DNA from: Nematostella vectensis | Taxonomy: Eukaryota; Cnidaria; Anthozoa; Actiniaria; Edwardsiidae | Assembly: GCF_932526225.1 (NCBI RefSeq) | Contig: NC_064044.1 | Span: forward strand, 10,116,050 to 10,180,049 | Reading direction: 5' to 3' | Length of the DNA: 64,000 nt | Shown: positions 35,901-49,645 of the stretch, in pieces | How positions within the stretch are numbered: position 1 is the first letter of the stretch | Layout: each line of letters begins with the position of its first letter | Made by a program: the position numbers and the translations under genes | Notes under the pieces: model-generated | What the model was told of the DNA's origin: nothing | The model's input: the letters and a program-made list of their open reading frames with translations, nothing else | Databases searched by the model: none

Positions 35901-38900
35901 TTCTCGGCACAGGGCTACAGGCTTCCAAGAGCCCATTATGCACTTACTGCTTTGGCATCCTTAATCTTGCGATTTCCCTCGGCCTCATAGAGATAACGGA
36001 CCTGCATTACCATGAAACCAGGGATCTGTCAATCAAACACACGCGTCAATAGGGGCACTCCCACTGATGGGGGATTTTACGGCTATCATGAGGAAACTAA
36101 ATAATATATGTTGAGTACCCAAAATGATCATCATTCACAGTAACCACCTCCATATCATGGACACCCTCAAGAAATTTTGTCTTTGCGTCTGGTTATAATT
36201 GAGGTTTTTATTACAGCGAAACTATCGGGCAACCTGTATACAAGGGACACTTTCCCGATTTCTAATTCTTCAGTCGAATTCTATGGATAAGACCTACGGA
36301 GCGGACACCTATATATAACGGAAACATTTTTTCTGTCCTCACAACATATAGAGGTTTCAATGTATGGGAAGGCTACCCGAATCAGCATTTGGTCTGATCT
36401 CAGAGTCGATGCATGCAACTCAATTGTGAAAACATATGGGGACATCGCTATCTGTTATTCTATGAGGGAAGGGGTTATTTATTGTGGTTACAATTTAAGA
36501 TCATGAGCTATCAAAGACTGCAATTTGTGCACGATAATTCCTTTTCCGAGGGAATACATTCACATCATGGTAAAAATCTAAGATCAGTAGCTAGCAAAGA
36601 ATTGAATACTGTGAGTAATAAAAGGCGATTTGGCACTTTTTTACACAGTGAAGTATGCATAAGTATGCATAATTATTTTTACAAAATATAGACTTACTGG
36701 TAAATCATTTACCAGTAAATATATAGTTTCTATACAGTGTTTTGTCCCTCGGTGTAATGTAATCTAGTCTCAAGTACGACCTACCGTCCAGAGTATATTC
36801 TGGTATTTGATGAGCATCCTCACGAGGTTGACGGTGGCCTGGGCTTGCTTGACCTCCCGTAGGCTGGGCATCTCCTTGCTGCTGCTGAAGTGGAAAAGGT
36901 TGGGTGCCATGATCATGGACACATTGTTCAAGTTCATCTTGTTCTGCTTCTCGTACGAGATGATTCGGCTCAGGAACGTAAGGAGAACCTGTAAATATGT
37001 GCACAGAAATATCAGGGAGGGTTGCATAGATGCAAAGGTAGGAGGGGTCGGTTTCCACAGAAAGGTAAAAGGGGGTGCACAGATAAAAATGTAAGGGGAG
37101 TGCATAGATCAAAATGTAAGGGGAGTGCATAGATCAAAATGTAAGGGGAGTGCATAGATAAAAATGTAAGGGGAGTGCATAGATAAAAATGTAAGGGGGG
37201 TGTATAGATAAAAATGTTAGGGGGGTGCAGAGATAAAAATGTAAGGGGAGTGCATAGATAAAAATGTAAGGGGAGTGCATAGATAAAAATGTAAGGGGGG
37301 TGTATAGATAAAAATGTTAGGGGTGGTGCATACATAAAAATGTAAGGGAAGTATACATAGTAAGGTATGTATGAGGGGTCGGTTTGCAAAGAAAGGTAAG
37401 GATGCATAGATAAAAAATTAAGAGGGTCCACAGATAAAAAGGTAAGAGGGTTGCATAGATAAAGGTTAGGGGGTAAGTTTCCAAAGAAAGGTAAGTGGGG
37501 GCACAGATAAAAACGTAAGGAATGTATAGATAAAAGGTACAACATGGATGGTACAACAAAGATACAACATGGTTGTGCCAAGACATAGAGAGGTGCTTCA
37601 GGCAGCTGACATACGACTTATGAGCTGACATACGACTTATGAGCTGACATACGACTTATGAGCAGACATACGACTTATGAGCTGACATACGACTTATGAG
37701 CTGTCATACGACTTATGAGCTGTCATACGACTTATGAGCTGTCATACGACTTATGAGCTATCATACGACTTATGAGCTGTCATACGACTTATGAGCTGCC
37801 ATACGACTTATGAGCTGGCATACGACTTATGAGCTGACATACGACTTACTGTATGTCTGAAGAATCAAAATTGAATCGACTCACCCGTAGGCAGTCTCTG
37901 TGGATGGATGGGAGGAGTAATATCAGCAAGTTTAATGCCTGCAGTTGTTGTCTTCTATCTGGGATATCTGCAAAGTTGAGGGGAAGTTAACAATGGAAAT
38001 CAAAGGAACCTCCAAACAACGATGTGGAAACCAAAGGTTTTATTGTGTCTTGAAGACGGGGACGTTTCAGCTATAAACCAGACTGTCATTGTTTGCTAGA
38101 GAAGGCTGTAAACTTATCTTTGGTTTAACTCACGGATAGTTTAGACTTGGCATTTAAACATGACTGCAATGGCGAATATTTCTACAGTACAGTAGACTAT
38201 GAACCTTGGTGTTTTCACGTCGGGCTTTGTGGAAAACGGCTGGAATAATATATCAGAGAGAGGGAGAGGGAGAGGGACAGGGAGAGGGAGAGGGGGAGGG
38301 AGAGGGGGAGGGAGAGAGAGCAACTATTGTTTTCTGCCCTTGCCATTATCGTTGCTTGAAGTCTTGCTAGCCTGACCACAAGACAAAGGAAAAGCCAGTG
38401 TGTTGGTATTGTTTGCATAAGGCTTAATTTTTAGTACTCCATTATTTTTTTTATGTAATGGTTGTGAGGCCATTTTTCCCATTTTTCCCTTGCAATACCC
38501 TTCCTTCCCTGGTAATACTTACTTTCTACTGATGCAAAGGTTGGCTGGTACTCGTACGTCAAGAGAGGAAAGGGAAGCTCTCTGCGAACAGAATGCCCAA
38601 AGCAAGTTGAAAAAGTGGGCATACAGTAAGACGGATATCTTCCGTGCTCAACAGTAGGCTACCAAAATAAGCAAGTTTATAGTCACACTTGTACCTTGTG
38701 TTTTTGTTTCTGTGTTGTGGTAACAGGAGCTCCATTTCGGAGTCACAACGGCCATTAGACCGCCAACTAATGACAAGGCACAGAAAAGCATCCATATTGC
38801 CTCCTTTTATGATGCCTGTTGCTTTCAATGGTTGGCGGTCTAGCGGCCATTGTACCTGCAAACCGGCTTCCATCACCAAAAACCAGTTGCGACTAGGAAA

Positions 38901-41900
38901 AGCACAGGGTTCATGTGTGACTGAAAACTGTTGTTAGCTGATTTTAAGAAAGAAAAAAAAACTGTATCTGAGAAATCTGCATGAATCTATTTCGTTTTAA
39001 GGGATAAAATATACAGTACTACAATTTCTAAGCACCTTTGGAGATTTACTGTAGCTCATGGACTTATCTTGAAAAGTTAACAAAAATTCCAAAAATCCTA
39101 AAAAAAACTTCGGAAGTGGGTGGGTGGGTCAAAGGCCAACTCGTAAAAATATAATTTTCATGCCACGTTGTCAATGATTGCATCTGTCAAATTGCGATGA
39201 AATGTGCGGGTAACTCTCCCGATGAAGGAAAGAACAACAAAGGTACTATATGTTATTGGTCTTACTACAAATGATCTAAAAGAGCCTGGGGCGTGTGCAA
39301 AACCTGTGATGTTTATTAAAAGCAAATATGGATAGGGGGTTGGATGGGGTCTACTCTATCCACTTTATTTAACCACTTTCCTCAAATCTTAATTTAAGTT
39401 AATTGTCTTCAACCAAGCCATGGCAGGCGTTTATTTGGTATAGCATAATGAGGTTGATCATCCCATGAGATTAATATGACAGGAGCTTACCTGAGAAACT
39501 GTTTGAGAAGTCCAGCTACATCATGGACTCTCCTCCCATCTAAGCTAAACGCGCCTTCGTTAAAAGTCTCCTCGATTTCTTCACGCAGGGCCTGCCAAGG
39601 AAAGAAGAATGGGGCCCAGAATGAGCTAGGTTCCTGCTTAGAGTACCTTATAAAACTAAATTTTCGCGTCACTTCAATGTCGCGAATTTCGCGATATTAA
39701 AAGATTCGCGAAGTGACGCAAAAATTTAGTGTCGCGAGAATTAGGATGCGCGAAAATTAAGTGAGTACACATGAAGTCTTTGGGAGAATATTGGCCGTTT
39801 AATAAGGTTTATGGAAATACCTTGCCTATAATTTAATGTACATAGTACGGTAAGGGGTTGAGTAGGACTTATTATAGATTTTTATGAAACTAAATTGAGC
39901 CCACGCATCTTTTTGTTACAAATTGTTTCAGATTTGATGATTACAGCACATTTCAATCCCACTTGTTTTGCTTGATTTTATCATCCCAAAATCGCGAAAT
40001 CGAGAAAATAAAGTGATCTGGTTTTTACGAAAATAGGAAAATCGCGAAAATAAAGTGTCGTGAAATATCGCCATCCCAAAATCGCGAAATTTTGACGTCG
40101 CGAAAATTACATTGGAATATATATAGCCTGGTTAACAGGCGCTATTTGCGTGAAAGATTAACTAATCCGAGCTTAGTTAACCAAGCTAGATTAGCCGATC
40201 TTAGTTGCATTTAAAAAAACGGAGACGACAGCGAGCAGATTTCGGAGCTGAGCTTACGTCAGCATGTGCGTCATCACATGCTATAACTGATATCTGATTG
40301 TGAATACTCGAACAGTACAAAGACCATTGCAGTCTCTCCTGTTCCCTTCTCGCCCCAATCACCTTATTTTTGGCCGAGCATTACGTCTGATAGAACAGCT
40401 TTTCCTGGAGATTTTCTTAAGGGCGCTTTTTGAGAGCCTGTTTTGCAGGCTAAAAGCAAGAATTCTTTTTTTTTTTTAGAAAGGGTTTAGTTTCATTTAA
40501 ATATTTTAGTTTTTCGTTGTTGTTGCGCTGACATTTTGAGCGTTAGCCCTTCGTCGTAGCAAAAGAAACAGTTTCTTTTGCTCCGACGAAATTATAACGC
40601 TCGAATTCACAGAGGCGTTTAACACACCTTTCAACCTTTTCTTTATTTATACATGGTCTACAGCACACCTACGCAGACCATCTAGTTTTTCTACAGATTG
40701 CCTGTAGTCTTTCTGGTTATACCACTAATATAGAAGGTTTACCTTCATTCTGGCTGTTGCTCCGCCAACCCTGAGAATTCCCTCCTCTGTCAAGCTATTA
40801 TGATCCAAGAATCGTATCATCTGAAAATGTTGCAGAATGAATAATAAAAATTATAAATCATTATTCATTTCTCCTGTAATCAACATGTTATGGTGAAGTT
40901 TATTTGCCTGGGTACAATATCTTTAGTGGCTAGATATCTTTTTAAGGGCCATTAGAGAACATACATTGGTACAGTATGTACAGTACATAGGTAATAACGT
41001 AACTCTCTATAAATAGATACTGTATTTAGTTTTACTGTTTAGCTAATCACCTCTTGGAGGAACAGTGGAACATTAGAGTTGGAGCCCTTGAGACGATCGT
41101 GTTGAACAAGGTATTGTAGTGGTACCTCAAATATCCCACACTCTACAAGCCATGCAAGACAAACATTAGACCTCAAATACCCCATTTCTGCAAGTCACCT
41201 AAGACAAACATAAGATCGCACAAGTATGAAAGCTTTTTTTTGAAGCTCTACCTTTGACTTTCTTCTTTATGGGTTTTCTTCGATGCAGTGCAATACCATG
41301 CTGATCAAACAATGCTGTCAACTCAATCAGTGCCAGTGAGCGGACCTTCTCCATGTCTTCCTTACTCATGTCTGATATGTGAGTCAATCCAAGCTCGTCT
41401 TTTGTAAGCGTGAAATTCTTTAGGAGGATTGATAAATAATGATTAGGTAAAAGTAGTGGTAATGCAGTTCACATTTAGTAATGCAAAGATGAACAAGTAT
41501 TCTTATGCAGAAGAGGGGATGGGGATGATAACTGTAGTATACCCAAACTAAAGTGTTAACAGTTCTTATAAAAAGGAGGAGAGAAAAAAAGCTGACCATG
41601 CTGGTCAACACCATTGATCAAAGGTTCCATAAACAATTAGAACAAATAAAGTGATCAAATATTCCATAAGCAATTAGAACAACAAAATTAATGATACATT
41701 CCATCAGCATTGAGAGCCACAAGAATTTATTAACTGTTCTATCAGCAAAGAGGAGAACAACTCAAATAATGAAAAGATGTGTGAATGTTCTTGATGTACT
41801 GACACACAGACAATAAAAAGAGGAGCAATACTATTGCTTGTCAAGCACTTTATTGATAATCGGTAATGCTTACGGGTAAACGTGGGAATTGAGGCCCAGA

Positions 41901-44575
41901 GTATGATTTTACTCCATTGTTTTTCTCGTTCTAAAACAAAAGCAGAAACAGTTATTATTATTACCCTGTATCAACTTGAGTATTTATAACCGTTATTAAT
42001 GCAATCAACACTAATAACATCACAACAAACAAACAAAAAACAACTTTACCAAATAAACAACATCACACCCAAAACAACAACAATAAAACAGTAACAATTA
42101 TAAAAAGCAATTGTTATCACCCACCAGTTTTGGTGAGAGGCTCTCACTAGGTACATCGACTGGTGCTTCATGAAAACACTCAGGCTGCTCTGGATCTGGC
42201 GGTGACGATGGGCGTGGACTCACATCCTTCACCTTTAACCTTGAGTCCTCCAGGTCATCAACAGAAGACTCTTTTGTCTTCTCTGCAGCATTAAAAAGAT
42301 CCTCTTTGGTCCGTCCAGTGACGTAGAAGACGGATCCATGGGTGTGGCGCGTCTGCTGAACTTCTGGAAAACCAAACCAATCAAAGTTTATTACAGTTTA
42401 ACCTTGATATTACACTGATAAAGTCTGTAAGGCAATATATTGAGTTCTTGAAAATAAGTTTAAAAGAGCAATAAATATAGTAATGAGATAAAAACTTTAG
42501 ATTGAATAATATGATTAGTTCCATCCAGAAAAGTGTTCGTTATAATGGGGCTAGTGATGACATATGGAGTGCAGTAGAGCTTACATGTAATGAACACCCT
42601 CAGTACTTTCAAAAGTGTCTGTCACATGAAGGTGTTTAATAAATCGGGGTTGATTTCAAAGAATTTGACAGAACAATTTGAAATCTGTACTTTGAAAAGT
42701 GTTATAACCAAGAGACCATTTGGGAGGTGCCCCTGTTTAGTCAAGAAAGGTATGGGAAGGTGTCAGCTTAATAGAGGTCCCTTTTAGTAGAAGAAGGCAA
42801 CACACCTGAGTGAACTCTAACATCCTCACTTGCTCTTCTCTCCGCCAGCGGGTGGACAAGCTTACTAGGAGAAGCCTTTTCTTTATCTAAGCTCTCCCCA
42901 TTAGTACGGATCTCAGCCAGGGAAGTGTAAAGCCCATGCATACTACTCTCAATAGAGCTATCATCCCGAAAAGGCTTCATCAAGTTAACACCCTCACTTG
43001 CCGCCCGGCGAGGAAGGGAAGGCCTCCGGATCTGTGTTCGCCGGGAGTGCCCTGCAGTAGGACTTGTTACTGGACTAACCACAGGAGTTGTGGTAGTGCC
43101 CTCCGTGCTTGGGTAACTAGTTGATGAGCTTGTTGTTGCATTACTAGGCTGTCCAGTGGTTTGGACAGGGAATATTGTGCGGACATCGGTGTAGTTTGAG
43201 TGTTTGGATGATGCCGGCAGAGCGCTGCTTGTATTTGATGGACTGTCAGAGCTGCTTAGTCGCTTTTTGGTGTATTCATTCAAGGTGTTTATTCGCCGTC
43301 TAACAGCTTCTGCCTGTTTTCGGGTCAGAGATGAGGTGATGTTTTGAACATCTAAGTCTTCTGGGTTAATTTCCTTGCTGTCTGTAAAATAACAAAGGAC
43401 AAAAAAGCTTTCAACATTATCAGAATGGTACAAAAATAATCTAGTACAATGAGAAGAATGCAATGGTACAGAAAGAATACTAAAAATAAAAAAATATGAC
43501 CATTTTAGCATTTATTGGAATAATTGGAAAAAATACAACAAGAAATACAATGAAACAGAAATAAAACCGAAAATAAAAAATAAACAATTAAATCAAAATA
43601 ATTACTTTCAAAACCCAAACATTTGCATTCATTGTATGACTCACAAGACAAGCTCAGTCAAGACTACCAGAATTTTTGAACCATATACAACCATAATTAA
43701 TAAAGGTATTATCAAGGTATTAAGGCTTCTCTTACCTCTATACTTTTTAACAATTTCATCAAAACCTGCTTCCTTCAGCCATTGGACCTCTTGGTCCCCT
43801 TCTGAAATTAGAAAGTGGGCCCATGGATTCAAAGAAATACACACAAAAGCACAGTTCCTGTTATTGTTTTAGTTCATGATTTAATTCATTATTGTACTTC
43901 GGTAAACAGGAAAAGACAAAAACAGGAAGTGAACTTGCTTAAAGAGGAAGATGAAATGATTAACAAATTGTTTATCCTGTCATTTGCACAATATTAGCAC
44001 ACAATTTCTATTTTATCATTTAGATCAACTTCACTTGTAAGAACAAGTCCTAAATACCAGCAAACAAAAAGGAACCTATTTTAGAGATTATGAAAAAAAG
44101 CCAGAAAGTTTTTTTTCCTTCCTCAATAATTACCTCCCATCTCACCTGCTGGCCAACACACACTCTCCGCTCGACCTTTGGCCTTCATTTATTAAGCATA
44201 CCACATTTTCTGATTTAATTAAACTGGAAATTCTAGCCCTCCCCCACACCCCTTCCTTCTCACACAAAGCCCCATTCTCTTTCTGTTCTTCCCCCTCCCT
44301 CAACCTAAAATCCCCTCTTTCTTTAGTTGTATCCCTCCCTCCTACAAAATGCCCCATCCTGTTTTTCTCCTTCCTTGTCCCACTTGGACACACCCATTAT
44401 CCTACCTGCTGGATCCTTCTCTTCATGCTCATCTTCGGGCTGCGGCAGACGGCCACTCTCCTCTATGGACCGGAATTCCTTCCAGAAATCATCATACTCT
44501 AGTTGGTCCAGTGGGGGTACCATCCCATGTCTCTGCTTCACCCGCATAGCCATCCTGCTGTCTACATCTGGCTTG
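29945..44575 (-). CDS. Rho GTPase-activating protein, ARHGAP18/28/40 family
   Basis: Seventeen exons with matching phases: 44,406-44,575; 43,736-43,801; 42,806-43,381; 42,125-42,363; 41,874-41,930; 41,252-41,417; 41,051-41,142; 40,743-40,820; 39,491-39,591; 38,523-38,581; 37,885-37,967; 36,785-36,988; 35,948-36,025; 32,536-32,631; 32,022-32,105; 30,820-31,096; 29,945-30,042 (stop 29,945-29,947). From ATG 44,551-44,553 this is 833 codons plus stop. Family marks are EVQWLKEAGFDEI, SLALIELTALFDQHGI, a RhoGAP domain from CGIFEVPLQYL to about KYQNILW (arginine finger in GILRVGG, near residue 465; NNVSMIMAPNLF helix), and the tail LYEVGGNIGERCLDNDTNMK. Known for the family: it switches off RhoA-type GTPases to control actin and cell shape. 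An upstream exon is implied by the phase-2 acceptor; it may be 5'UTR or add N-terminal residues. Confidence 0.93.
30100..30256 (+). repeat. GACAGA/GGACAGAT low-complexity repeat
   Basis: Degenerate GGACAGATGACGGACGGACA-type sequence lies in the last intron of the RhoGAP gene. Confidence 0.7.
30255..30835 (-). repeat. 55-58-bp minisatellite copying the exon-16 5' splice site
   Basis: About ten units lie directly downstream of RhoGAP exon 16. On the gene's strand each has GAGGCAACATAGGTGAGCAA or a close variant, the same sequence as the exon end and its donor (GGCAACATAG/GTGAGC at 30,820). Counting outward from the last intron, six units keep the GT; three read CATAGTTGAGC and one CATAGGAGAAC, which destroys it. 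Confidence 0.85.
31455..31990 (-). repeat. 34-bp minisatellite, about 15 copies
   Basis: The unit on the plus strand is TTCTTTGGACGTTCTTTTGT followed by CCATAATTCTTTTG. It fills part of RhoGAP intron 15, starting about 30 bp inside the donor of exon 15. Because 34 is not a multiple of 3, all minus-strand frames stay open, giving spurious lysine-rich ORFs. Confidence 0.9.
32655..34830 (-). repeat. 22-bp minisatellite, about 98 copies
   Basis: The plus-strand unit is AAGGCAGCACAGAGATAGCA plus AT, with a common variant ACAGTACAAAGATAGCAATA. It occupies about 2.2 kb of RhoGAP intron 13. The minus strand has no stop in any frame, which yields overlapping artefactual ORFs of up to about 249 codons rich in Leu and Cys. 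Confidence 0.95.
36785..41142 (-). CDS. RhoGAP catalytic domain exons of the ARHGAP gene
   Basis: Exons at 41,051-41,142, 40,743-40,820, 39,491-39,591, 38,523-38,581, 37,885-37,967 and 36,785-36,988 encode the GAP fold. In order they carry VPLQYLVQHDRL, EEGILRVGGATARMK (arginine finger), DGRRVHDVAGLLKQFLRELP, LQALNLLILLLPSIHRDCLR, and MNLNNVSMIMAPNLF with KYQNILWT. The catalytic arginine and the conserved Asn of the NNVSMIMAPN helix are both present, so activity is expected. Confidence 0.9.
37065..37540 (-). repeat. 25-bp minisatellite, about 17 copies
   Basis: The plus-strand unit is GTAAGGGGAGTGCATAGATA plus AAAAT, more diverged towards 37,540. It lies in RhoGAP intron 11. Confidence 0.9.
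37603..37855 (-). repeat. 19-bp minisatellite, about 13 copies
   Basis: The plus-strand unit is GAGCTGACATACGACTTAT with ACAT/TCAT variants. It lies in the same intron as the 25-bp array and ends about 30 bp from the donor of exon 11. Confidence 0.92.
38255..38322. repeat. GGGAGA microsatellite
   Basis: A GGGAGAGGGAGAGGG-type purine tract lies in RhoGAP intron 10. Confidence 0.9.
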
Positions 44576-45703
44576 CTAATGGGGAGAAACATTCACAAAT
44601 CAATGATCAATTATCCTTTAACATATGAGGTATTGTTTTTTTTTTTCTAGCTACATCTGGCCTGCTAAGGGGAAGGGGGCACAATACATCAAACATTGAC
44701 TAATTGGCTCATTATTTTTCAGTATACAAGAACAGAGGTCCTATACACTTTTGGAATACCAAGTACCCTTGGCTTGGATACATTAGTTGAGACTTATTCA
44801 ATAAGTCATGGTTATATTGACCAGAGCTTTAGTACATTCCCAAACATAAAACATCATTTACTAATTCTAGTCGATTCTAACTGCTTTAATGCTCGACTGT
44901 AAAGTATTTGAGAACACATGAAAAAACATGTATCTTACTAAAAAATAATTATAAATAAATGTTCACCCTGTATAGGAGTGTATCTTTTAGCTTAAAAGCA
45001 AGTTTGGTAATATAAAACAATGAGAACTTACTGAGGGAACTGTAGTATAAACTTATAAGGTGTGCAACATACATACGTATAAGACAAGCCTTGGCATCTG
45101 ATGCCTGCCATTGTCAAAAACGATTAAATCAACAACCAAAAAAAATAATCATTACCCTCTTATCGCACTTGAAATAATGTACAGAGCAATAATTCTATCA
45201 TACATTAAACGCATAAAAACATTCACTGTCCCCAGGCTTGATTAATGTAAAATAAAACTTTTAGAAGACTTTTTGAAAAAAATATTTTGGCTTCACTACA
45301 ATGCCTGATACAACACACTTCTTCTACTATGAAATAAAATGAAACGGCTTGTAAGAACCATCTAAATGTAATTTACAATGGTATCAGTCCAAAATAAAGC
45401 AATAACATGGAAGCAAAAGGAATTAAAGTAATTAAATTAATTAAGGCCATTAGTGGGATGTGTACATTTCAAAACAAAAGATCAGCATTTCATTATTCTC
45501 TAGCAGTTCTTGTGTCCCCTTGACTAAAGGACCTGTCCTTTCTTGTTTACACGGACAAACCAATAATAGAAACATTCATCTGGGAGGTGTTGACACAGAT
45601 ATGGGACAGACGTCATCCATGACAGAAACTTGAGCCAGAAAATTGGATTTCTCCTCTCAAAAGCTGTTGCTGTCAACACAGGTTTAGGCTTTGTGAGAAC
45701 AAG

Positions 45704-46075
45704 TCAAAACAACACCCAATGGAATCAGCAGTCTTTACATATAGGACACGAGAAAAAGAATAAATTCAAAATAACACCCTATTAAATAAGAAGTCTTTAC
45801 ATATGGATATAAGAAAAAGAATAAAGTCAAAACAACACCCTATTAAATCAGTAGTTTTTACGTGTGGGGCATAAGAAAAAGAATAAATTCAAAATAACAC
45901 CCTATCAAATCAGAGGTCTTTACATAAAGGGAATAAGAAAAAGATTAAAGTCAAATCAACACCCTATAAAATCAGTAGTCTTTACATATGGGTCATGGGA
46001 AAAAGGATAAACAAAGTCAAAATAACACCCTGCTAAACCAGAAGTCTTTACATATGGGACATGAGAATAATGACA
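45704..46075 (+). repeat. 62-bp tandem repeat, six copies
   Basis: The unit begins TCAAAATAACACCCTATTAA and contains TCTTTACATATGG and AAGAAAAAGAATAAA. Early copies alternate between an AAAT/TCAAAAC and an AAAG/TCAAAAT junction, suggesting a two-unit higher order. Confidence 0.8.
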
Positions 46076-46914
46076 AACCATTAAAAGTGGGCTTATAAAA
46101 TACAAGCCCTGTGAAATTGTCTTAACATCAACACAAATAAGATTATTTAATGCTTTTCTGAGGCTTTAGTATTTATAATATTTGTATTATAATATTAAGA
46201 ATTGTTGTTTGAAAGGAAAGCTCAGCATCTCTATACTAAAACCAGCTAATCTCTCATTTAGTGAGAATGGAAGAGTGCAAACAGTAACATACAGTATACA
46301 TTTTGCTTCCAATATCAAGAGATGGGATAGTACCATGGAACAATAAAAAACTTAGAGTAAAACTTAAACTCATTAAAATAATCAGAAAACTTGTCTATGC
46401 AGATAGGTAAGTTCAGGAAAGCTGTAACACCAAAAGGATATCTCAAAGGAGTTATCAATTACACAGGAAATAAACAGTCAACAATTTCAAAATAGAAAAA
46501 ATGTCAGTTTGAGACATTTAGATTGGACTAGCCAATGGTGAAAAAAAATCCTTCAATTTAAGTTGTCACCATCGGAATATGGGCAGCCCGACATGATATC
46601 AACTTAAATAATTATACCTAGATTATTATATACACATGGACATGTATTATAGACAAACAGTACATCAAAGAGTTTTTAGTATACTGTAAAAAATTACTTT
46701 CAAGTTACCTTTAAAAAAGAGTTTTTAGTTTCAAGTTGCATTTAAAAAAGTAAAAAAGAACACTATATGCAAGGAAGTTTAAATTGATGCCTTATCCTTT
46801 GCAAATAAGCCATCAATTAGGAAGTGCCAGACAGGAACTGATACTTGATCTGCAGAACATTTTTAAAACATGTTTAGACACTTATGGTGTTGCTATGATG
46901 CTAGTTTTATTACC

Positions 46915-47066
46915 CAGGGTTCAAAATATTTTTTTAAGTCAGCTAGATTTTGCCAGGTTTGTGAATTTTGATGGAAAAAAAAGCTTGCATACTCAAAATA
47001 TAAAAGGATAATGAGAAAAAAGAGCCGGCAAAGACCAGAGGCAGCCGGCCGCTATTTTGAACCCTG
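46915..47066. mobile_element. 152-bp MITE with perfect 14-bp termini
   Basis: The ends CAGGGTTCAAAATA and TATTTTGAACCCTG are exact inverted repeats. The internal AGCCGGCAAAGACCAG...CAGCCGGC region is shared with the fragment at 3,901-3,960. No clear target duplication was seen. Confidence 0.7.
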
Positions 47067-49372
47067 TTACGACTTCCTTCACAAAGTGCTATAAATATGA
47101 CAAATTTTATCGATTATTTTTGTTAGCTTTCTGCAAAATATCACTTCACAAAATGCCATTGGTGTGATGTTATGTAGATTGGATAAAAAAGTATTAATCA
47201 TGGCCAATAATCAATGACATCTGTGTATAGCAACAACAGTCCTGTATGAATAGTGCATATTAAAAAAATCTATTTCACACCTTCAATCAAATCCTTATTC
47301 CAAATAAATTAACACACTAGAAAGAATTGCAAACTATTTACAAAGTCATATAAAATATTTGAGGAATATTACAAGATAACAACCTCACATTCTAAAGTAA
47401 TCTAAGATTTTTTTCTGACTTTGGTTAGGGTTAGGATTAGTGTTGGTAAAAAAATAACTGTGCCTGTAAAGTTTTAAATAATTAACTTGTAAAGTTTCAA
47501 ATAGCTAACTTAAAAACGTTTAAATAACTTTCTTGTAAAGCTTTAAATAACTTGCTAGAGCTTTGTGGTAAATGTCTGTCGTACCATAGCTTGAATTAGT
47601 GACACTTTTACTGGCATTGTTATGGCTGTGAGGGGAATGACTTATGCCTAACTGGTCTAACCACTATTTAACTCAAATCCGATAATGCAATTAAAATTCC
47701 TTTCTGTAGTTTCATAATAAGAACAACTTTAGTGTTGGTATCAGAAGAACTAGCGGCCATGGTTAAGTTGTGACTCATACAAAGGACAATACAACTACAT
47801 AAATTCCTATGACAATGGCAGTAAATGCACCCTACCAAGCCTAAAATAGCCTGCCCTGGGATCCAAAGAAACAGAATCAACCCAACTGTTGATGGAAAAT
47901 AATTATTTAATAGTCTACCTTTTATAAGACCTACAAATCCCTGGTACTTCTAAGGATATAATAAATGTATAAAAATATGAGTATATATATAAATATTCTT
48001 TGTAATCTTTTTTTTGGAAATGTTTACAGAACGCATCCGTAGAATCACTTAAAGTTTTTTCATCATTGATCCTGTTAAAACATGCGCTTGAAATATCGTA
48101 AAGTTGTGGCCACTAAAAGTGCGTAAGTGTTTATCGCAGACAATGTACAATAATAAAGGAAATTGCCATTTAAAAATAGAAAACATCGCTTGGTAGTAAT
48201 TGGAAAACAATAAGGAAATAATCTAACACGACGAACAAAGAATAGGTTCTTTCCTAAAACTTGGAAGCAGCGAAATATTTCATCACTACTTAGTGTCAAA
48301 CGGATGTACTAGCGGGTCAAGAACTTTATTAATATAGTATTGGCAAAGAAAGAACTAAATGCATACTGGCAGTAGTAAAGTTTACGAAGCATATAATTAC
48401 TCATACAAATTTAATTTTAGTTTGCGGCGAATAATCTGAACCACAGTGGCGTTTTGTTATCAAACTAGTTTACGCACTTGTTCAATGCAGAAAAGATAAT
48501 AACAGCATTTAAACCCCCCTCTGGCTCTTCGAATTCAACATTTATACGACATTAAGTGAACTATTTAGAACTATATTGCTTCTTAGAATTATAAAGCTAG
48601 AAATAGGTGACAATTTGCACAGATTTGTGATTTCACTCGAAGCTTTGGAAGTTTCCGAAAAGTTTACAAAAAGAAACAGAGATAGTTCCGTATAGTATAA
48701 TCGAGTTCACGGTGGTTTCGGAGCAAGCTTTCATTAAGACAACACAGTGTATGGGAATGAAAAAGGTAGGAAGCTTGTTGAAGTTTGCGCAAAAATAAAG
48801 CAAAGTCCTTTCTTTATGAGATGCTCGTAAGATAAGAGACGACATTAAAGGGTAGAATTACCGACGGCAAAGGTTTTCGTTGACTTTCAACAGATTATCA
48901 CAAAAGCAGAATCCTGCCTTCTTTCAGTCGAATTTTAAGAGCCTCTAGCAAATATATAAATGCCTACAAGAAAGCATGATCTACATAAAGTGTAAAACAA
49001 CCGGAAATTACGAGGAACACTCAATTGTGCCTGAGATTCAACCGTCCAACCGAGTGGTTGACATAGCGCCCGAACTGTGTAAAATACACCCGCAAAGTTA
49101 CCTTAAATTACCTGAAAACTGCGTTACTGTCCTATTCAGGGTTTCCCTGCAGGTGATGGAATTTTCCTTATTCCAATTTTCACGCTGTAAAATAGCCGGA
49201 CATTTCAGAATTTCGCAGACTTGGACTTGTTTTCGGTCGAATGTTCGGCAAGTACGAGTTTGTTCGAACAAATATGGCGGTGATCACGTGACACATATAA
49301 TTGCTGAGGAGGGGAGGGGTAGTGTTCGCTATTTTCATTGAATAAAAAAATGTCGATTTTGACGGTAAACAA

Positions 49373-49645
<273 letters not shown>

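Larger units (their letters stand above)
44576..49370. other. Upstream flank of the RhoGAP gene, no coding exon found
   Basis: The exon that donates to the acceptor at 44,576 should be here. A candidate 5' region is 48,850-49,300, which is less AT-rich; on the minus strand it has CGCCATATTTGTTCG and a donor CAGTTTTCAG/GTAATT near 49,112. I could not confirm a coding first exon, so it may be 5'UTR. Confidence 0.4.

Noticed and set aside
36705-37631. Tyr/Leu-rich minus-strand ORFs (LHFYLCTPLTF type)
   Set aside because: Produced by the 25-bp minisatellite; the true exon is 36,785-36,988 in another frame.
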